From assembly GCF_002869965.1 (NCBI RefSeq), contig NZ_PEBS01000046.1, positions 1 through 47,201 on the forward strand: a stretch of 47,201 nt of DNA. The letters run 5' to 3'. The position numbers were made by a program, and so were the translations under genes. This stretch comes from Janthinobacterium sp. ROICE36. Its GTDB lineage: Bacteria > Pseudomonadota > Gammaproteobacteria > Burkholderiales > Burkholderiaceae_D. The notes under the pieces were generated by a model that worked only from the letters and a program-made list of their open reading frames with translations, searched no databases and had not been told where the DNA came from. Each line of letters starts with the position of its first letter. The stretch's first letter is position 1. This document shows positions 23,450 through 32,052 of this stretch, one piece after another.

Positions 23450-26400
23450 ATGTCCGTGACCACGGAAAACGGCTCCGCAGCGTTCGCTAGAAACGCCGGT
23501 GCCGCGCCATCTACGCCCCCCGACACATCCCGTTTGACCAGCGTCAGCCTCGACGACAAATACACGGCCACTTCCGGCGCCATCTTCCTGTCCGGCATCC
23601 AGGCTCTCGTGCGCCTGCCCATGATGCAGCGTCTGCGCGACCAGGCCGCCGGATTGAATACGGCCGGCTTCATTTCCGGCTACCGCGGTTCGCCGCTGGG
23701 CGGCCTCGATGAAAATCTGTGGAAAGCCAAGCAGCAACTGGAAGCGCACCACGTGCAGTTCGTACCCGGCGTCAACGAAGACTTGGCTGCCACGGCCGTC
23801 TGGGGTTCGCAGCAGGTAGACCTGATCGGCCCGGCCAAGTACGACGGCGTGTTTGCCATGTGGTACGGCAAGGGCCCGGGCGTGGACCGCTGCGGCGATG
23901 TCTTCAAGCACATGAACCATGCGGGCACCTCCAAATTGGGCGGCGTACTGCTGGTGGCTGGCGACGATCATGGCGCGTATTCGTCGACCCTGCCGCACCA
24001 GTCCGACCATTTGTTTTCCGCCTCGATGATCCCCGTCTTGTACCCGTGCAATGTGCAGGAATACCTGGACCTGGGCATCCATGGCTGGGCCATGTCGCGC
24101 TTTTCCGGCTGCACGGTGGCCTTCAAGGCCCTGGCCGACACGGTCGAATCGTCGGCCTCCATCGATGCCGACCCCTTCCGCGTGGAAGTCAAGATTCCAC
24201 AAGATTTCCTCATGCCCGAAGGCGGCCTGAACGCGCGCCTGTCGAGCATTCCGCTGGGCCAGCAGGCGCGCAACCAGGAAGCGCTGATGCAGGACTACAA
24301 AATTTATGCAGCCCTGGCCTACGCGCGCGAAAACAAGCTCAACCACACCACCATCGACAGCCCTAACGCCAAGCTGGGCATCATCGCGTCCGGCAAGTCC
24401 TACCTCGACGTGCTGGAAGCGCTGGAAGAGCTGGGCATCGACGAGCAGATGGCGGCCGACGTCGGCATGCGCCTGTTCAAGGTGGCCATGCCGTGGCCGC
24501 TGGAACCGGACAGCGTGCGTGAGTTTGCGCAAGGTCTCGATGAAATTCTCGTGGTAGAAGAGAAGCGCCAGATCGTCGAATACCAGTTGAAAGAACAACT
24601 CTACAACTGGCGCGACGATGTGCGCCCTAGAGTCATCGGCAAGTTCGACGAAAAAGGCGAATGGGTGGCGCCACGCGGCGAATGGCTGCTCACTTCCAAG
24701 GCGGATTTTTCCGTCTCGCAAGTAGCGCGTGTCATCGCCAGCCGCATCGCGCGCCTGATTTCCGATCCCGTTACCTGCGACCTGATCAAGGCACGACTGA
24801 GTTTCCTCGACGCCAAGGATGCCGTCCTGAAAAAGGCCGTGAACACGCCGTTCCGCCCCGCGTTTTACTGCTCCGGTTGCCCGCACAACACCTCGACCAA
24901 GGTGCCCGACGGCAGCCTGGCGCTGGCCGGCATCGGCTGCCACGTAATGGCCACCTCGATTTACCCGGAAATGAACAAGCTGACCACGCACATGGGCGGC
25001 GAAGGTGCGCCATGGATCGGCCAAGCCGCGTTTTCCACACTGCCACACGTCTTCCAGAACCTGGGCGACGGCACGTATTTCCACTCCGGTTACCTGGCCA
25101 TCCGCGCCGCGCAGGCGGCCAAGGTGAACATCACCTATAAAATTCTCTACAACGACGCCGTCGCCATGACGGGCGGCCAGCCCGTGGACGGTTTGATTAC
25201 CGTACCGATGATGGCGCAGCAGGTGGCGGCCGAAGGCATCGCCCGCATCGCGCTGGTGACGGAAGATTTATCGCGCTACAGCGACCGCAGCAACCTGCCC
25301 GCCCACGTGACCTTGCACGACCGCAAGGACATGGATGCCGTGCAGCGTGAATTGCGCGAAGTGCAAGGCGTGTCCGTGCTGATCTACGACCAGACCTGCG
25401 CGGCCGAAAAACGCCGCCGCAGGAAAAAGGGCGAGTATCCGGACATTGCCAAACGCATGGTCATCAACGACGCCGTCTGCGAAGGCTGCGGCGACTGCGG
25501 CGTGCAGTCGAATTGCGTGTCGATCTTGCCGAAGGAAACGGAATTTGGCCGCAAGCGCAGCATCGACCAATCCTCGTGCAACAAGGATTACTCGTGCGCC
25601 AAGGGCTTTTGCCCCAGCTTCGTCACCGTCGAAGGCGGCAGCCTGAAGAAAACCAAGACGGGCGCCGGCAAGCCAGGCGAGACGGACAACTTCGGCCCGC
25701 TGCCGGAACCTACCCTGCCCGCTTGCGACGCGCCGTACAACATCCTGATTAACGGCATCGGCGGCACGGGGGTCATCACCGTGGGCGCCCTGATGGGCAT
25801 GGCAGCCCACCTGGAAGGCAAGGGCGCCTCCGTGCTGGACATGACGGGCATGTCGCAAAAGAACGGTTCCGTCACCTCGCACGTGAAAATCGCCAAGTCG
25901 CCGGCGCATATCCGCGCGCAGCGCATCGCCACGGGCGAAGCGGACCTGATTCTAGGCTGCGACATGCTGACTGCCGGCGCGCAGGATGCCGTGTCGAAAA
26001 TGCGTCCGGGCCGCAGCCTGGCCGTCGTCAACCTGCACGAGCAACCACCGGGCACGTTTGCGCAAAATGCCGACTGGCAATATCCAACAGCGGAAGTGCG
26101 CCAGCTGATCGAGGAATCCGTGGGCGGCGCCGACGCGGCCGACTTCATCGACGCCACAAAACTGGCGACGGCGCTGATGGGCGACTCGATTGCCGCCAAT
26201 CTGTTCATGCTCGGTTACGCCTGGCAAAAAGGTCGCATCCCGTTGACGGAAGCAGCGCTGCTGCGCGCCATCGAATTGAATGGCGTGGGCATAGCGTCGA
26301 ACAAGAAAAGCTTCCTGTGGGGCCGCCGCGCCGCCGTCGACGTGCGCAAGGTAACGCAGATCGCCACGCCGTCGCAAGCCATCCTCGTGCAAATGCCGCA

Positions 26401-27046
26401 AAGCCTCGATAGCGTCATCAAGAAACGCGTGGAGTTCCTCACCGCGTACCAAAATGCGGCATATGCGGATGGTTATCTGACCCTGGTCAAACAGGTACGC
26501 GAGCGCGAAAATACCCTGGGACTGGGCCAGAAGCTGTCGACCGCCGTGGCCAAGAGCTACTTCAAATTGCTGGCCTACAAGGACGAATATGAAGTGGCGC
26601 GCCTGTACACGGATGGCCGTTTCGTGGAGCAATTGCAGCAACAGTTCGAAGGGAATTTCTCCGTGAAATTCAACCTGGCGCCGCCGCTGTTTGCGAAGAA
26701 AGATGCGAAAGGGCATCTGGTGAAAGCGGAGTTCGGTTCCTGGATGTGGCGTGCCTTCAAGCTGTTGGCGAAAGCCAAGGGTTTGCGCGGCGGCACGTTT
26801 GACATCTTCGGTTATACCGACGAGCGCAAGATGGAACGCGCCCTGATCGTCGACTATCGCGAACTGCTGGCCGGCCTGCTGGTCAACCTGACGGCGGAGA
26901 ACCTGGCTACCTGCGTGGAACTGGCGACCCTGCCCGAGAAAATCCGCGGCTTCGGCCACGTCAAGGAAGCCGCCGTCGCCACGTATCGCCAGGACAAGGC
27001 GAGATTGCTGGCGGTGCTGGCCGATGGAAGCAAGCACGCGGCCTAG
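23450..27046 (+). CDS. Indolepyruvate ferredoxin oxidoreductase, fused IorA-IorB type
   Basis: 1198 residues, the size of the fused alpha-beta form found in aerobic proteobacteria; GGAG precedes ATG at 23450. It converts aryl pyruvates from aromatic amino acid transamination to aryl-acetyl-CoA with thiamine diphosphate and ferredoxin. The order is a pyrimidine-binding domain (GFISGYRGSPLGGLDENLW), a C-terminal transketolase-like part, a thiamine diphosphate domain (FYCSGCPHNTSTKVPDGS; GGEGAPWIGQAAF), a cysteine-rich segment near 677-725 (CEGCGDCGVQSNC; CNKDYSCAKGFCPSF) able to bind iron-sulfur clusters, then the beta/gamma domain (INGIGGTGVITVGALMGMAA) and a DUF6537-like tail. All parts are intact. 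It has its own gene unit with a terminator after it. Confidence 0.95.
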   Translation: MSVTTENGSAAFARNAGAAPSTPPDTSRLTSVSLDDKYTATSGAIFLSGIQALVRLPMMQRLRDQAAGLNTAGFISGYRGSPLGGLDENLWKAKQQLEAHHVQFVPGVNEDLAATAVWGSQQVDLIGPAKYDGVFAMWYGKGPGVDRCGDVFKHMNHAGTSKLGGVLLVAGDDHGAYSSTLPHQSDHLFSASMIPVLYPCNVQEYLDLGIHGWAMSRFSGCTVAFKALADTVESSASIDADPFRVEVKIPQDFLMPEGGLNARLSSIPLGQQARNQEALMQDYKIYAALAYARENKLNHTTIDSPNAKLGIIASGKSYLDVLEALEELGIDEQMAADVGMRLFKVAMPWPLEPDSVREFAQGLDEILVVEEKRQIVEYQLKEQLYNWRDDVRPRVIGKFDEKGEWVAPRGEWLLTSKADFSVSQVARVIASRIARLISDPVTCDLIKARLSFLDAKDAVLKKAVNTPFRPAFYCSGCPHNTSTKVPDGSLALAGIGCHVMATSIYPEMNKLTTHMGGEGAPWIGQAAFSTLPHVFQNLGDGTYFHSGYLAIRAAQAAKVNITYKILYNDAVAMTGGQPVDGLITVPMMAQQVAAEGIARIALVTEDLSRYSDRSNLPAHVTLHDRKDMDAVQRELREVQGVSVLIYDQTCAAEKRRRRKKGEYPDIAKRMVINDAVCEGCGDCGVQSNCVSILPKETEFGRKRSIDQSSCNKDYSCAKGFCPSFVTVEGGSLKKTKTGAGKPGETDNFGPLPEPTLPACDAPYNILINGIGGTGVITVGALMGMAAHLEGKGASVLDMTGMSQKNGSVTSHVKIAKSPAHIRAQRIATGEADLILGCDMLTAGAQDAVSKMRPGRSLAVVNLHEQPPGTFAQNADWQYPTAEVRQLIEESVGGADAADFIDATKLATALMGDSIAANLFMLGYAWQKGRIPLTEAALLRAIELNGVGIASNKKSFLWGRRAAVDVRKVTQIATPSQAILVQMPQSLDSVIKKRVEFLTAYQNAAYADGYLTLVKQVRERENTLGLGQKLSTAVAKSYFKLLAYKDEYEVARLYTDGRFVEQLQQQFEGNFSVKFNLAPPLFAKKDAKGHLVKAEFGSWMWRAFKLLAKAKGLRGGTFDIFGYTDERKMERALIVDYRELLAGLLVNLTAENLATCVELATLPEKIRGFGHVKEAAVATYRQDKARLLAVLADGSKHAA

Positions 27047-27064
27047 CAAACCGGTGGGGCAATG

Positions 27065-27096
27065 AAAAACGCAGAGCCTCGGCTCTGCGTTTTTTT
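27065..27096. terminator. Bidirectional rho-independent terminator
   Basis: AAAAACGCAGAGCC / GGCTCTGCGTTTTT forms a perfect 14-base stem with a two-base centre, A run on one side and T run on the other. It lies between the convergent oxidoreductase gene and LacI gene and touches the LacI stop codon. Confidence 0.9.
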
Positions 27097-28108
27097 ATGC
27101 ATCCGCGCAGCGTCCCACCGTCGCTCCCGGCAACAGCACGGGTTGCCAGATTTCCTGCAGCTTTTCCGGCGGCGTACCGACCAGCAATGATTGCAGCATC
27201 TCGACCATCTTGGCGCCGGCGCGGCGCAGGTCGGGCTGGGCTATCGTGGTGACGTTGATGCCGATCAAGGTGTCTTCCACATTGCCCCAGACGATGACGG
27301 AGACTTCCTTGCCGATCTCGATGCCTGCATCCATCAGCGCGCGCACCACGCCCACGCCGGACAGATGATTGTCGACGATGACGGCCGTGGGACGGGGCGA
27401 GCAAGCCAGCAACTGCTGCATGGCCTGGTAGCCGCTGCGGCGGTCGAAGGTATGGTCGAGCAGATAGCGGGTATCGAGCTGCAAGCCCGCCTGCGCCATG
27501 CAGCGGATAAAGCTTTCCTTGCGCTCGTAGGCGAAATGCAAATCCAGCGGCGCACTCAACAACGCGATGCGTTGGTGGCCATGCGCGGCCAGGAAGGACA
27601 CGGCCAGGTCGATGCCCGTGTCGTTGTCGTAGTCAAAATACGCGTACGGCGCGTCGATGCGCGTGCGGCCATTCGCCACAAAGGGAAAGCCCACCTTCGT
27701 CAGGTAGGCGATGCGTTCATCGACCACTTTGGTGCGGCCCACCACCAGGCCATCGACCTGACGCCCGCGCACCATGGTTACATAAGAGGGCTGTTCGTTC
27801 TGCGGCGACACGGGGGCGATGATGAGGCTCATCTTCGACGCTTCGACGGCGTCGGACATGCCATTCACCACGGAAAGAAAGACGCTGTCGCCCAGGTCGC
27901 TGGGCAGCAGGGGATAGATCATGCCCAGCACATTGGTACGGCCGACGGCCAGGCTGCGCGCCAGCGGGTTGGGCCGGTAGCCGACTTTCTTGGCGGCGGC
28001 CAGGACGATTTCACGGGTGCGGGAATTGACTTCCGGATAGCCGTTCAACGCCCTGCTGACTGTCGTTTTCGACATACCGAGGGCAATTGCGAGGCTCTTG
28101 AGATTCAT
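27095..28108 (-). CDS. LacI family transcriptional regulator
   Basis: 337 residues from ATG at 28108 (MNLKSLAIALGMSKTTVSRALNGYPEVN). The LacI helix-turn-helix and hinge helix (about 1-60, ending NPLARSLAVGRT) are followed by a periplasmic-binding-protein-like effector domain (TNVLGMIYPLLPSDLGDSVF; VIVDNHLSGVGVVRALMDAG; TTIAQPDLRRAGAKMVEML). The ligand is presumably a sugar or nucleoside, but no transporter or catabolic gene adjoins it on either side, so the target regulon is elsewhere. The gene is convergent with the oxidoreductase gene and shares its terminator. Between 28109 and 28541 there is no supported gene. Confidence 0.93.
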   Translation of the reverse strand: MNLKSLAIALGMSKTTVSRALNGYPEVNSRTREIVLAAAKKVGYRPNPLARSLAVGRTNVLGMIYPLLPSDLGDSVFLSVVNGMSDAVEASKMSLIIAPVSPQNEQPSYVTMVRGRQVDGLVVGRTKVVDERIAYLTKVGFPFVANGRTRIDAPYAYFDYDNDTGIDLAVSFLAAHGHQRIALLSAPLDLHFAYERKESFIRCMAQAGLQLDTRYLLDHTFDRRSGYQAMQQLLACSPRPTAVIVDNHLSGVGVVRALMDAGIEIGKEVSVIVWGNVEDTLIGINVTTIAQPDLRRAGAKMVEMLQSLLVGTPPEKLQEIWQPVLLPGATVGRCADA

Positions 28109-28451
28109 GTTAACTACCTGTTTGTATGGCAAAAGAAACCAACTCTGACCGTCAATTATAGCCCAGAGCGCCAAGCAGGCCGCGCATTACCGTGCGCCAC
28201 AATGGTAAAAAAAACAACAACATATTGACACTCTGGAAAGTAGCTTTTACAGGCGGCTGTTTTTGCCACATCCCCAGCGTGGCATTGGCCGTGGCATGCT
28301 CACAATGGCTGCAAGCGACAGCGAGTACTCACTTTAACAAGGATGCCGCCAGCTTCGGCATGCCGGTTTGGCCACCCAGGAAGCGCACGCTAAAATTATC
28401 AATAAAGCATAATTAGCTGGAACTATGCGAGAATTTGTCCTACTCTTGATT

Positions 28452-28468
28452 CAGGTAAAGATTACCTG
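28452..28468. promoter_or_regulatory. Inverted repeat CAGGTAA-N3-TTACCTG
   Basis: A perfect 7+7 inverted repeat with a three-base spacer (CAGGTAA AGA TTACCTG) 74 bases upstream of the coiled-coil gene at 28542. It may be an operator or part of a stem; no regulator can be named. Confidence 0.4.
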
Positions 28469-28541
28469 CAGACAGTCGCGCCACCCGGCCTGACCTTTCC
28501 TCTTCTGCGCACGCCTGGACATACTTTCAAAGGTGAACAAT

Positions 28542-28874
28542 GTGGTCACGCTAACGTCCGTCAACAATCTGCAAGCCTCGCTGGCCACGGCGCAGCGACG
28601 CGTCGAGCAAGGCCAGAACCAGGTGCAACGCGACAGCGAACAGCTGGCGCAAAGCCGCCAGTCGCTGGCGCGGGAACAGGAATCGCTGAGCCAGACGCAG
28701 CGCAGCAGCCAGCAAGGCCAAGCCGAGGCCCCGGCCGCCGTCAAGGCGCCGCAGCTGGACCAGGCGATCAAGGTGGCCGTGCCACAACAAGCAGCCCCCG
28801 CCGCGCCGAAAAGCACGCCCCAGCTGAACAGCTATGGCCAGACCCTGGGCCGCCTGATCGACGTGACAGCGTAA
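28542..28874 (+). CDS. Small coiled-coil hypothetical protein
   Basis: 110 residues from a GTG at 28542, chosen because AAAGGTGA stands at a good distance; a GTG at 28533 in the same frame is the alternative. About residues 8-60 form a Gln/Arg/Glu-rich heptad pattern (LATAQRRVEQGQNQVQRDSE and QSLAREQESLSQTQRSSQQ) that predicts a coiled coil, followed by an Ala/Pro/Gln-rich linker and a short C-terminus SYGQTLGRLIDVTA. No signal peptide or membrane segment. I do not recognise a family. It is convergent with the metallo-hydrolase gene, eight bases apart. Confidence 0.7.
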   Translation: MVTLTSVNNLQASLATAQRRVEQGQNQVQRDSEQLAQSRQSLAREQESLSQTQRSSQQGQAEAPAAVKAPQLDQAIKVAVPQQAAPAAPKSTPQLNSYGQTLGRLIDVTA

Positions 28875-28881
28875 AGCCAGC

Positions 28882-29979
28882 TTACTTCGCCATTTCCTCT
28901 TCCAGCATCGCCAACCACCATTTTTTACCCTTCTGCGGCTGCGTCAGGTCGACCGCCTCGCCCATCTGCGGCGTGGCCAGGTTCACGCCCTGCTTCGCCG
29001 CCAGCCCCGTGATGCGGTCGAACGGTTCATGCCAGGCATGTAAACCCAGGTCAAAGGTGCCGTTATGCACGGGCATCAGCCATGCGCCGCGCAAGTCCAG
29101 GTGGGCTTGCAGGGTTTCCTCCGGCTGCATGTGCACGTCCGGCCACAGCTTGTCATACGCGCCCGTTTCGATCATGGTCACGTCAAACGGCCCGAACTTG
29201 TCGCCGATCTGCTTGAAACCGTCGAAATAGCCGGAGTCGCCGCTGAAAAACACGCGCACGTCGGGCGCGTCGATGACCCACGACGCCCACAGGGTTTGAT
29301 TGCCATCAAACAAGCCGCGTCCCGAGAAATGTTGTGATGGCGTCGCCACCAGTTTCACGCCAGCAATTGTCGTGTCCTGCCACCAGTCAAACTGCTGCAC
29401 CTTGGCGGCCGGCACGCCCCAGGAAATCAGGGTATCGCCCACGCCCAGCGGTGTGACGAAGTGCTCGGCCTTGGCGGCCAGTTGCAGCACGGCGGCATGG
29501 TCGAGGTGATCGTAATGGTCGTGCGACAGGATCACGGCCTTGATCGGCGGCAAGTCAGCGATGCTGATGGGCGGCTGGTGGAAACGTTTTGGACCCGCCC
29601 ATTGCACGGGCGAAGCGCGCTCGGAAAACACGGGGTCGGTGAGGAAGAACTCGTTGTTGAGTTTGAATAGCAGGGTCGAGTGGCCGAGGCGAAACAGGCT
29701 GTTGTCGGGTGCGGCCAGCAACTGCGCCTGGCTCAAGGCTTGCACGGGTACGGCTGCTGCCGGCACCGTGCTGTCTGGCTTATCAAAGAGAAATGTCCAC
29801 ATCAGCTTGAGCGTTGCTGCCATGCCCAGCTTGTGCATAGTCACGGGATTGCGGAACTTGCCTTCGAGGCGTTGTGGCGATTCAGTCGGCGCGGCAGGCG
29901 CGGCGCGCAAGGTGCAAGAACTCATGATGATCAGGACTCCCAGAAAGAAAAGACGACGTGCGACTCGGTGCAAGTGCAT
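28882..29979 (-). CDS. Metallo-beta-lactamase-fold hydrolase, lipoprotein (UlaG/NAPE-PLD-like)
   Basis: 365 residues. The N-terminus has a basic start, hydrophobic stretch and lipobox-like MSSC (cysteine 22), so export and lipid anchoring are probable. The MBL metal-binding motif HDHYDHLD is at 153-160, with further ligands in VTPLGVGD, ATPSQHFSGRG, FSGDSGYFDGF and MPVHNGTFDLG, the pattern of the UlaG/NAPE-phospholipase D-like branch that hydrolyses phosphodiester or lactone bonds. The substrate is unknown. It is divergent from a TetR gene with a palindrome in between, suggesting control by that TetR protein. The start at 29979 is not supported by a clear ribosome binding site. Confidence 0.88.
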   Translation of the reverse strand: MHLHRVARRLFFLGVLIIMSSCTLRAAPAAPTESPQRLEGKFRNPVTMHKLGMAATLKLMWTFLFDKPDSTVPAAAVPVQALSQAQLLAAPDNSLFRLGHSTLLFKLNNEFFLTDPVFSERASPVQWAGPKRFHQPPISIADLPPIKAVILSHDHYDHLDHAAVLQLAAKAEHFVTPLGVGDTLISWGVPAAKVQQFDWWQDTTIAGVKLVATPSQHFSGRGLFDGNQTLWASWVIDAPDVRVFFSGDSGYFDGFKQIGDKFGPFDVTMIETGAYDKLWPDVHMQPEETLQAHLDLRGAWLMPVHNGTFDLGLHAWHEPFDRITGLAAKQGVNLATPQMGEAVDLTQPQKGKKWWLAMLEEEMAK

Positions 29980-30016
29980 ATGCGGCCCGGCAAAGAATAA
30001 ACAAGGATTAAATTAC

Positions 30017-30031
30017 ACTACACAGTGTAGT
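30017..30031. promoter_or_regulatory. Candidate TetR operator between divergent genes
   Basis: ACTACACAGTGTAGT is a perfect 15-base palindrome with one central base, in the 115-base gap between the metallo-hydrolase and TetR starts. Length and position are typical for TetR-family operators; binding is inferred. Confidence 0.65.
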
Positions 30032-30094
30032 TCCTATCTCAAGCAAAGTAAACCAAGAGGTGTAAAATATTGTTTTCAAAGGAGATTTCCCGCC

Positions 30095-30718
30095 ATGGCC
30101 GCACCGCAACGCCTCACCGACCGCAAGCGCGTCGCCATCGTCGATGCCGCCATCGCCGAGTTTCGCGAGCACGGTTTTGACGCGACCAGCATGGACAAGA
30201 TCGCTGCCACGGCTGCCGTTTCCAAGCGCACCGTGTACAACCATTTCCCCAGCAAGGACGAGCTGTTTGCGGAAATCCTGCAGCGCCTGTGGGAAAGCAG
30301 CGTGGCCCAGCCAGCCGTCCCCTATGTTGCCGACCAGCCGCTGCGCCCGCAGGTGCTGGCCCTGGTCGAGCAGAAAATGGTCTTGCTATGCGACGCAGCA
30401 TTCATCGACCTGGCGCGCGTGGTATTTGGCGAAACCATCCACTCTCCCGAGCGGGCGCAAGCCATGGTGGCACGCCTGAATGAAAAGGAAACGGGCCTGA
30501 ATATCTGGATCCGCGCGGCGCAGCAAGATGGCCGCATCAAGGCGGGCGAGACGCTGGAAGTGGCGCACCTGCTGATGTCGCCACTGAAGACCTTTGCCTT
30601 CTGGCCGCAGATCACCCTGGGTGAGCCTCTGCTGGGCCCGGTACGCCGGCGCGAGGTGACGGAACTGGCCGTCGATATCTTCCTGTGCTACTACGGCGTG
30701 GCAAAACAGACGGCATAA
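30095..30718 (+). CDS. TetR family transcriptional regulator
   Basis: 207 residues from ATG at 30095 with AAAGGAG upstream. The helix-turn-helix at about 10-55 (RVAIVDAAIAEFREHGFDAT; MDKIAATAAVSKRTVYNHFP) is a standard TetR domain. The C-terminal ligand domain (60-200) resembles the AefR/TetR_C_7-like group (LRPQVLALVEQKMVLLCDAAFIDLARVVFGE). It probably represses the divergent metallo-hydrolase gene and itself through the palindrome in between. Its 3' end overlaps, in the opposite direction, the remains of the BNR-repeat gene by about 28 bases. Confidence 0.93.
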   Translation: MAAPQRLTDRKRVAIVDAAIAEFREHGFDATSMDKIAATAAVSKRTVYNHFPSKDELFAEILQRLWESSVAQPAVPYVADQPLRPQVLALVEQKMVLLCDAAFIDLARVVFGETIHSPERAQAMVARLNEKETGLNIWIRAAQQDGRIKAGETLEVAHLLMSPLKTFAFWPQITLGEPLLGPVRRREVTELAVDIFLCYYGVAKQTA

Positions 30719-31131
30719 ACGGGCGGCAAGTAGGCAGAGATAGTCTGCCAATGCTCGCTCTCATCGCCGGAATACCAGGCGCCGCCCGTGGTCCAGGCCA
30801 TCAGCAGGCTGCGCCCATCGTCGGCCAGCGCCAGCCCGTGACGATATACCAGCCAGATGCCGTTATGGTGCCCGCCCACAGCACGCCGGGCTGGTCCGCG
30901 CCGCCGGCCGCCAAGGACCAGACCTGCTGCAGGGTCCAGGCGATGGTGTCGCTGCTATTTTCCGGCTTGGCGGGATAGGCGGACACGGCGACTTCTTGCC
31001 ATGTGGTACTACCCGCATCGAGCCGGTGCAGCTTGGCGCCGAGGTGCCCCAGGTTCAGGGCCGCGTACAGGGTGCCGTCGCGGCTATCGTGCAGCAGCAT
31101 GGAGACGGGATCGCCGGCAAACTGCGCCAGC
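30691..31131 (-). pseudogene. Remnant of a BNR/WD40-repeat 'exo-alpha-sialidase-like' gene
   Basis: Two pieces of one protein family lie in different frames. The upstream piece reads FAGDPVSMLLHDSRDGTLYAALNLGH...GVLWAGTI, and the downstream piece HGLALADDGRSLLMAWTTGG...YLPPVYAVCFATP and stop. In intact relatives, as I recall them, these are the beginning and the end of a 350-380 residue beta-propeller protein, so around 200 central residues are missing at about 30860-30880 together with a frame change. The start codon region is also lost. This is a decayed gene with an internal deletion. The family name rests on recognition of the conserved ends only. Confidence 0.7.
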
Positions 31132-31284
31132 GCCAGTTACCAGGCGCCGGCCGCATCGACATCGATGAAGATCACCACGTTGGGACGCCAGGCCCCCTGC
31201 TCGTCGAGCACGTCAGCACGCAAACGCGGCATCGAGGGCGGCGCGCAACCGTGGCACGGCCACGTCCACTGTGGGAAGGTTCAT
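31132..31284 (-). pseudogene. Remnant of a MoaD/ThiS-family sulfur-carrier-like gene
   Basis: From an ATG at 31284 the frame reads MNLPTVDVAVPRLRAALDAAFAC and stops. In the next frame it continues LRADVLDEQGAWRPNVVIFIDVDAAGAW and stop. Joined, the two halves match the MoaD/ThiS-like small beta-grasp pattern (R-AALDA..., ...VLDEQGAxRPxVxxFxD), interrupted by a frameshift and lacking the C-terminal Gly-Gly. Genes of this type commonly lie directly upstream of the BNR-repeat gene whose remnant follows here. Both appear to have decayed together. Confidence 0.55.
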
Positions 31285-31425
31285 AAAATGTGCCAATTGT
31301 TGTGTAAAATGCAAGTTCGCCATGCTGCCTTCGACGTCATCGGCCTGGACGCATTCTAGTCCGCTTTGCCGACGATACAATGGCGCATGCCCTAAAATAC
31401 AGGCAAGCAGACAAGGAGGCCAGGC

Positions 31426-31737
31426 ATGACGATTACCCCGGAAGAATTAGCGGTGCTGATGCAGGAAGTGGAAGTGGCCGATCCCATCGATTTTGCCGAC
31501 CTGCCGTTCGACGAGCAGGAATTGCGCGGCCTGATCGCCAACCACCTGTGCGAGATGGCCGATGCGATGGAAAGTTTCAGCCCGGAAGACCGCAACCTGG
31601 CCTTGCTGGCCGTGGCCGCCAAGCTGGTGCTGGAAAACCTGGTGCTGCACGTGCAACTGCTGCGCCGCCACGGCTTGCCCGTAAGCGACAGCGTGGACGC
31701 GCTGCTGCAGCGCCTCAAGGGCGGCAAGCCGTCCTGA
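31426..31737 (+). CDS. Conserved hypothetical protein
   Basis: 103 residues with AAGGAGG ahead of ATG at 31426. Acidic N-terminal half (PEELAVLMQEVEVADPIDFADLPFDEQELRGL) followed by helices (AAKLVLENLVLHVQLLRRHG). Predicted all-helical, soluble, no signal peptide. I do not recognise a domain. It is convergent with the ferredoxin gene, ten bases apart. Between 31285 and 31425 there is only the presumed promoter. Confidence 0.75.
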   Translation: MTITPEELAVLMQEVEVADPIDFADLPFDEQELRGLIANHLCEMADAMESFSPEDRNLALLAVAAKLVLENLVLHVQLLRRHGLPVSDSVDALLQRLKGGKPS

Positions 31738-31746
31738 AGCAGGCAG

Positions 31747-32037
31747 TCAAACGCCCGTGCGCACGGCGCGGGCCTGGATGGTGATATCGCTTTCCGCCAC
31801 GGCCACACAGGGCAGCATGTAGCCGTCGAGCCGTTCATCGGGGCTGATGCCGGGCCAGTCCACCGTGTAGCGTATCTTTCCTTTGGGCATGTGGCACAGG
31901 CAGCTACGGCAGGTGCCGTTGCGGCAGGAACTGAGCAGGCGGAGGCCTGCCAGCTCGGCGGCAGCCAGCACGGTGGTGCCGGCATCTGCCGGGAATTGCC
32001 AGCCTTGCGGAAGGACGGTGATAGTAAAGGAGCGCAT
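31747..32037 (-). CDS. 2Fe-2S ferredoxin-like protein
   Basis: 96 residues, plant-type ferredoxin fold. Cluster cysteines are C38, C43 and C46 in SSCRNGTCRSCLC and the fourth at about 77 in MLPCVAV, with an extra cysteine at 48. The GxTVLxAAE helix before the loop is typical. It carries electrons in the cytoplasm; as a stand-alone domain it needs an external reductase. It is 15 bases downstream of the dehydrogenase gene and probably the last gene of the sugar operon, but a functional link is not obvious; ferredoxin-like proteins of this size also occur as independent genes. Confidence 0.88.
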   Translation of the reverse strand: MRSFTITVLPQGWQFPADAGTTVLAAAELAGLRLLSSCRNGTCRSCLCHMPKGKIRYTVDWPGISPDERLDGYMLPCVAVAESDITIQARAVRTGV

Positions 32038-32052
32038 GCCCCAGTGTAACAG

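Noticed and set aside
28192..28416. Open frame of 74 codons in the LacI upstream gap
   Set aside because: No ribosome binding site, no plausible start and unusual composition; better seen as intergenic DNA.
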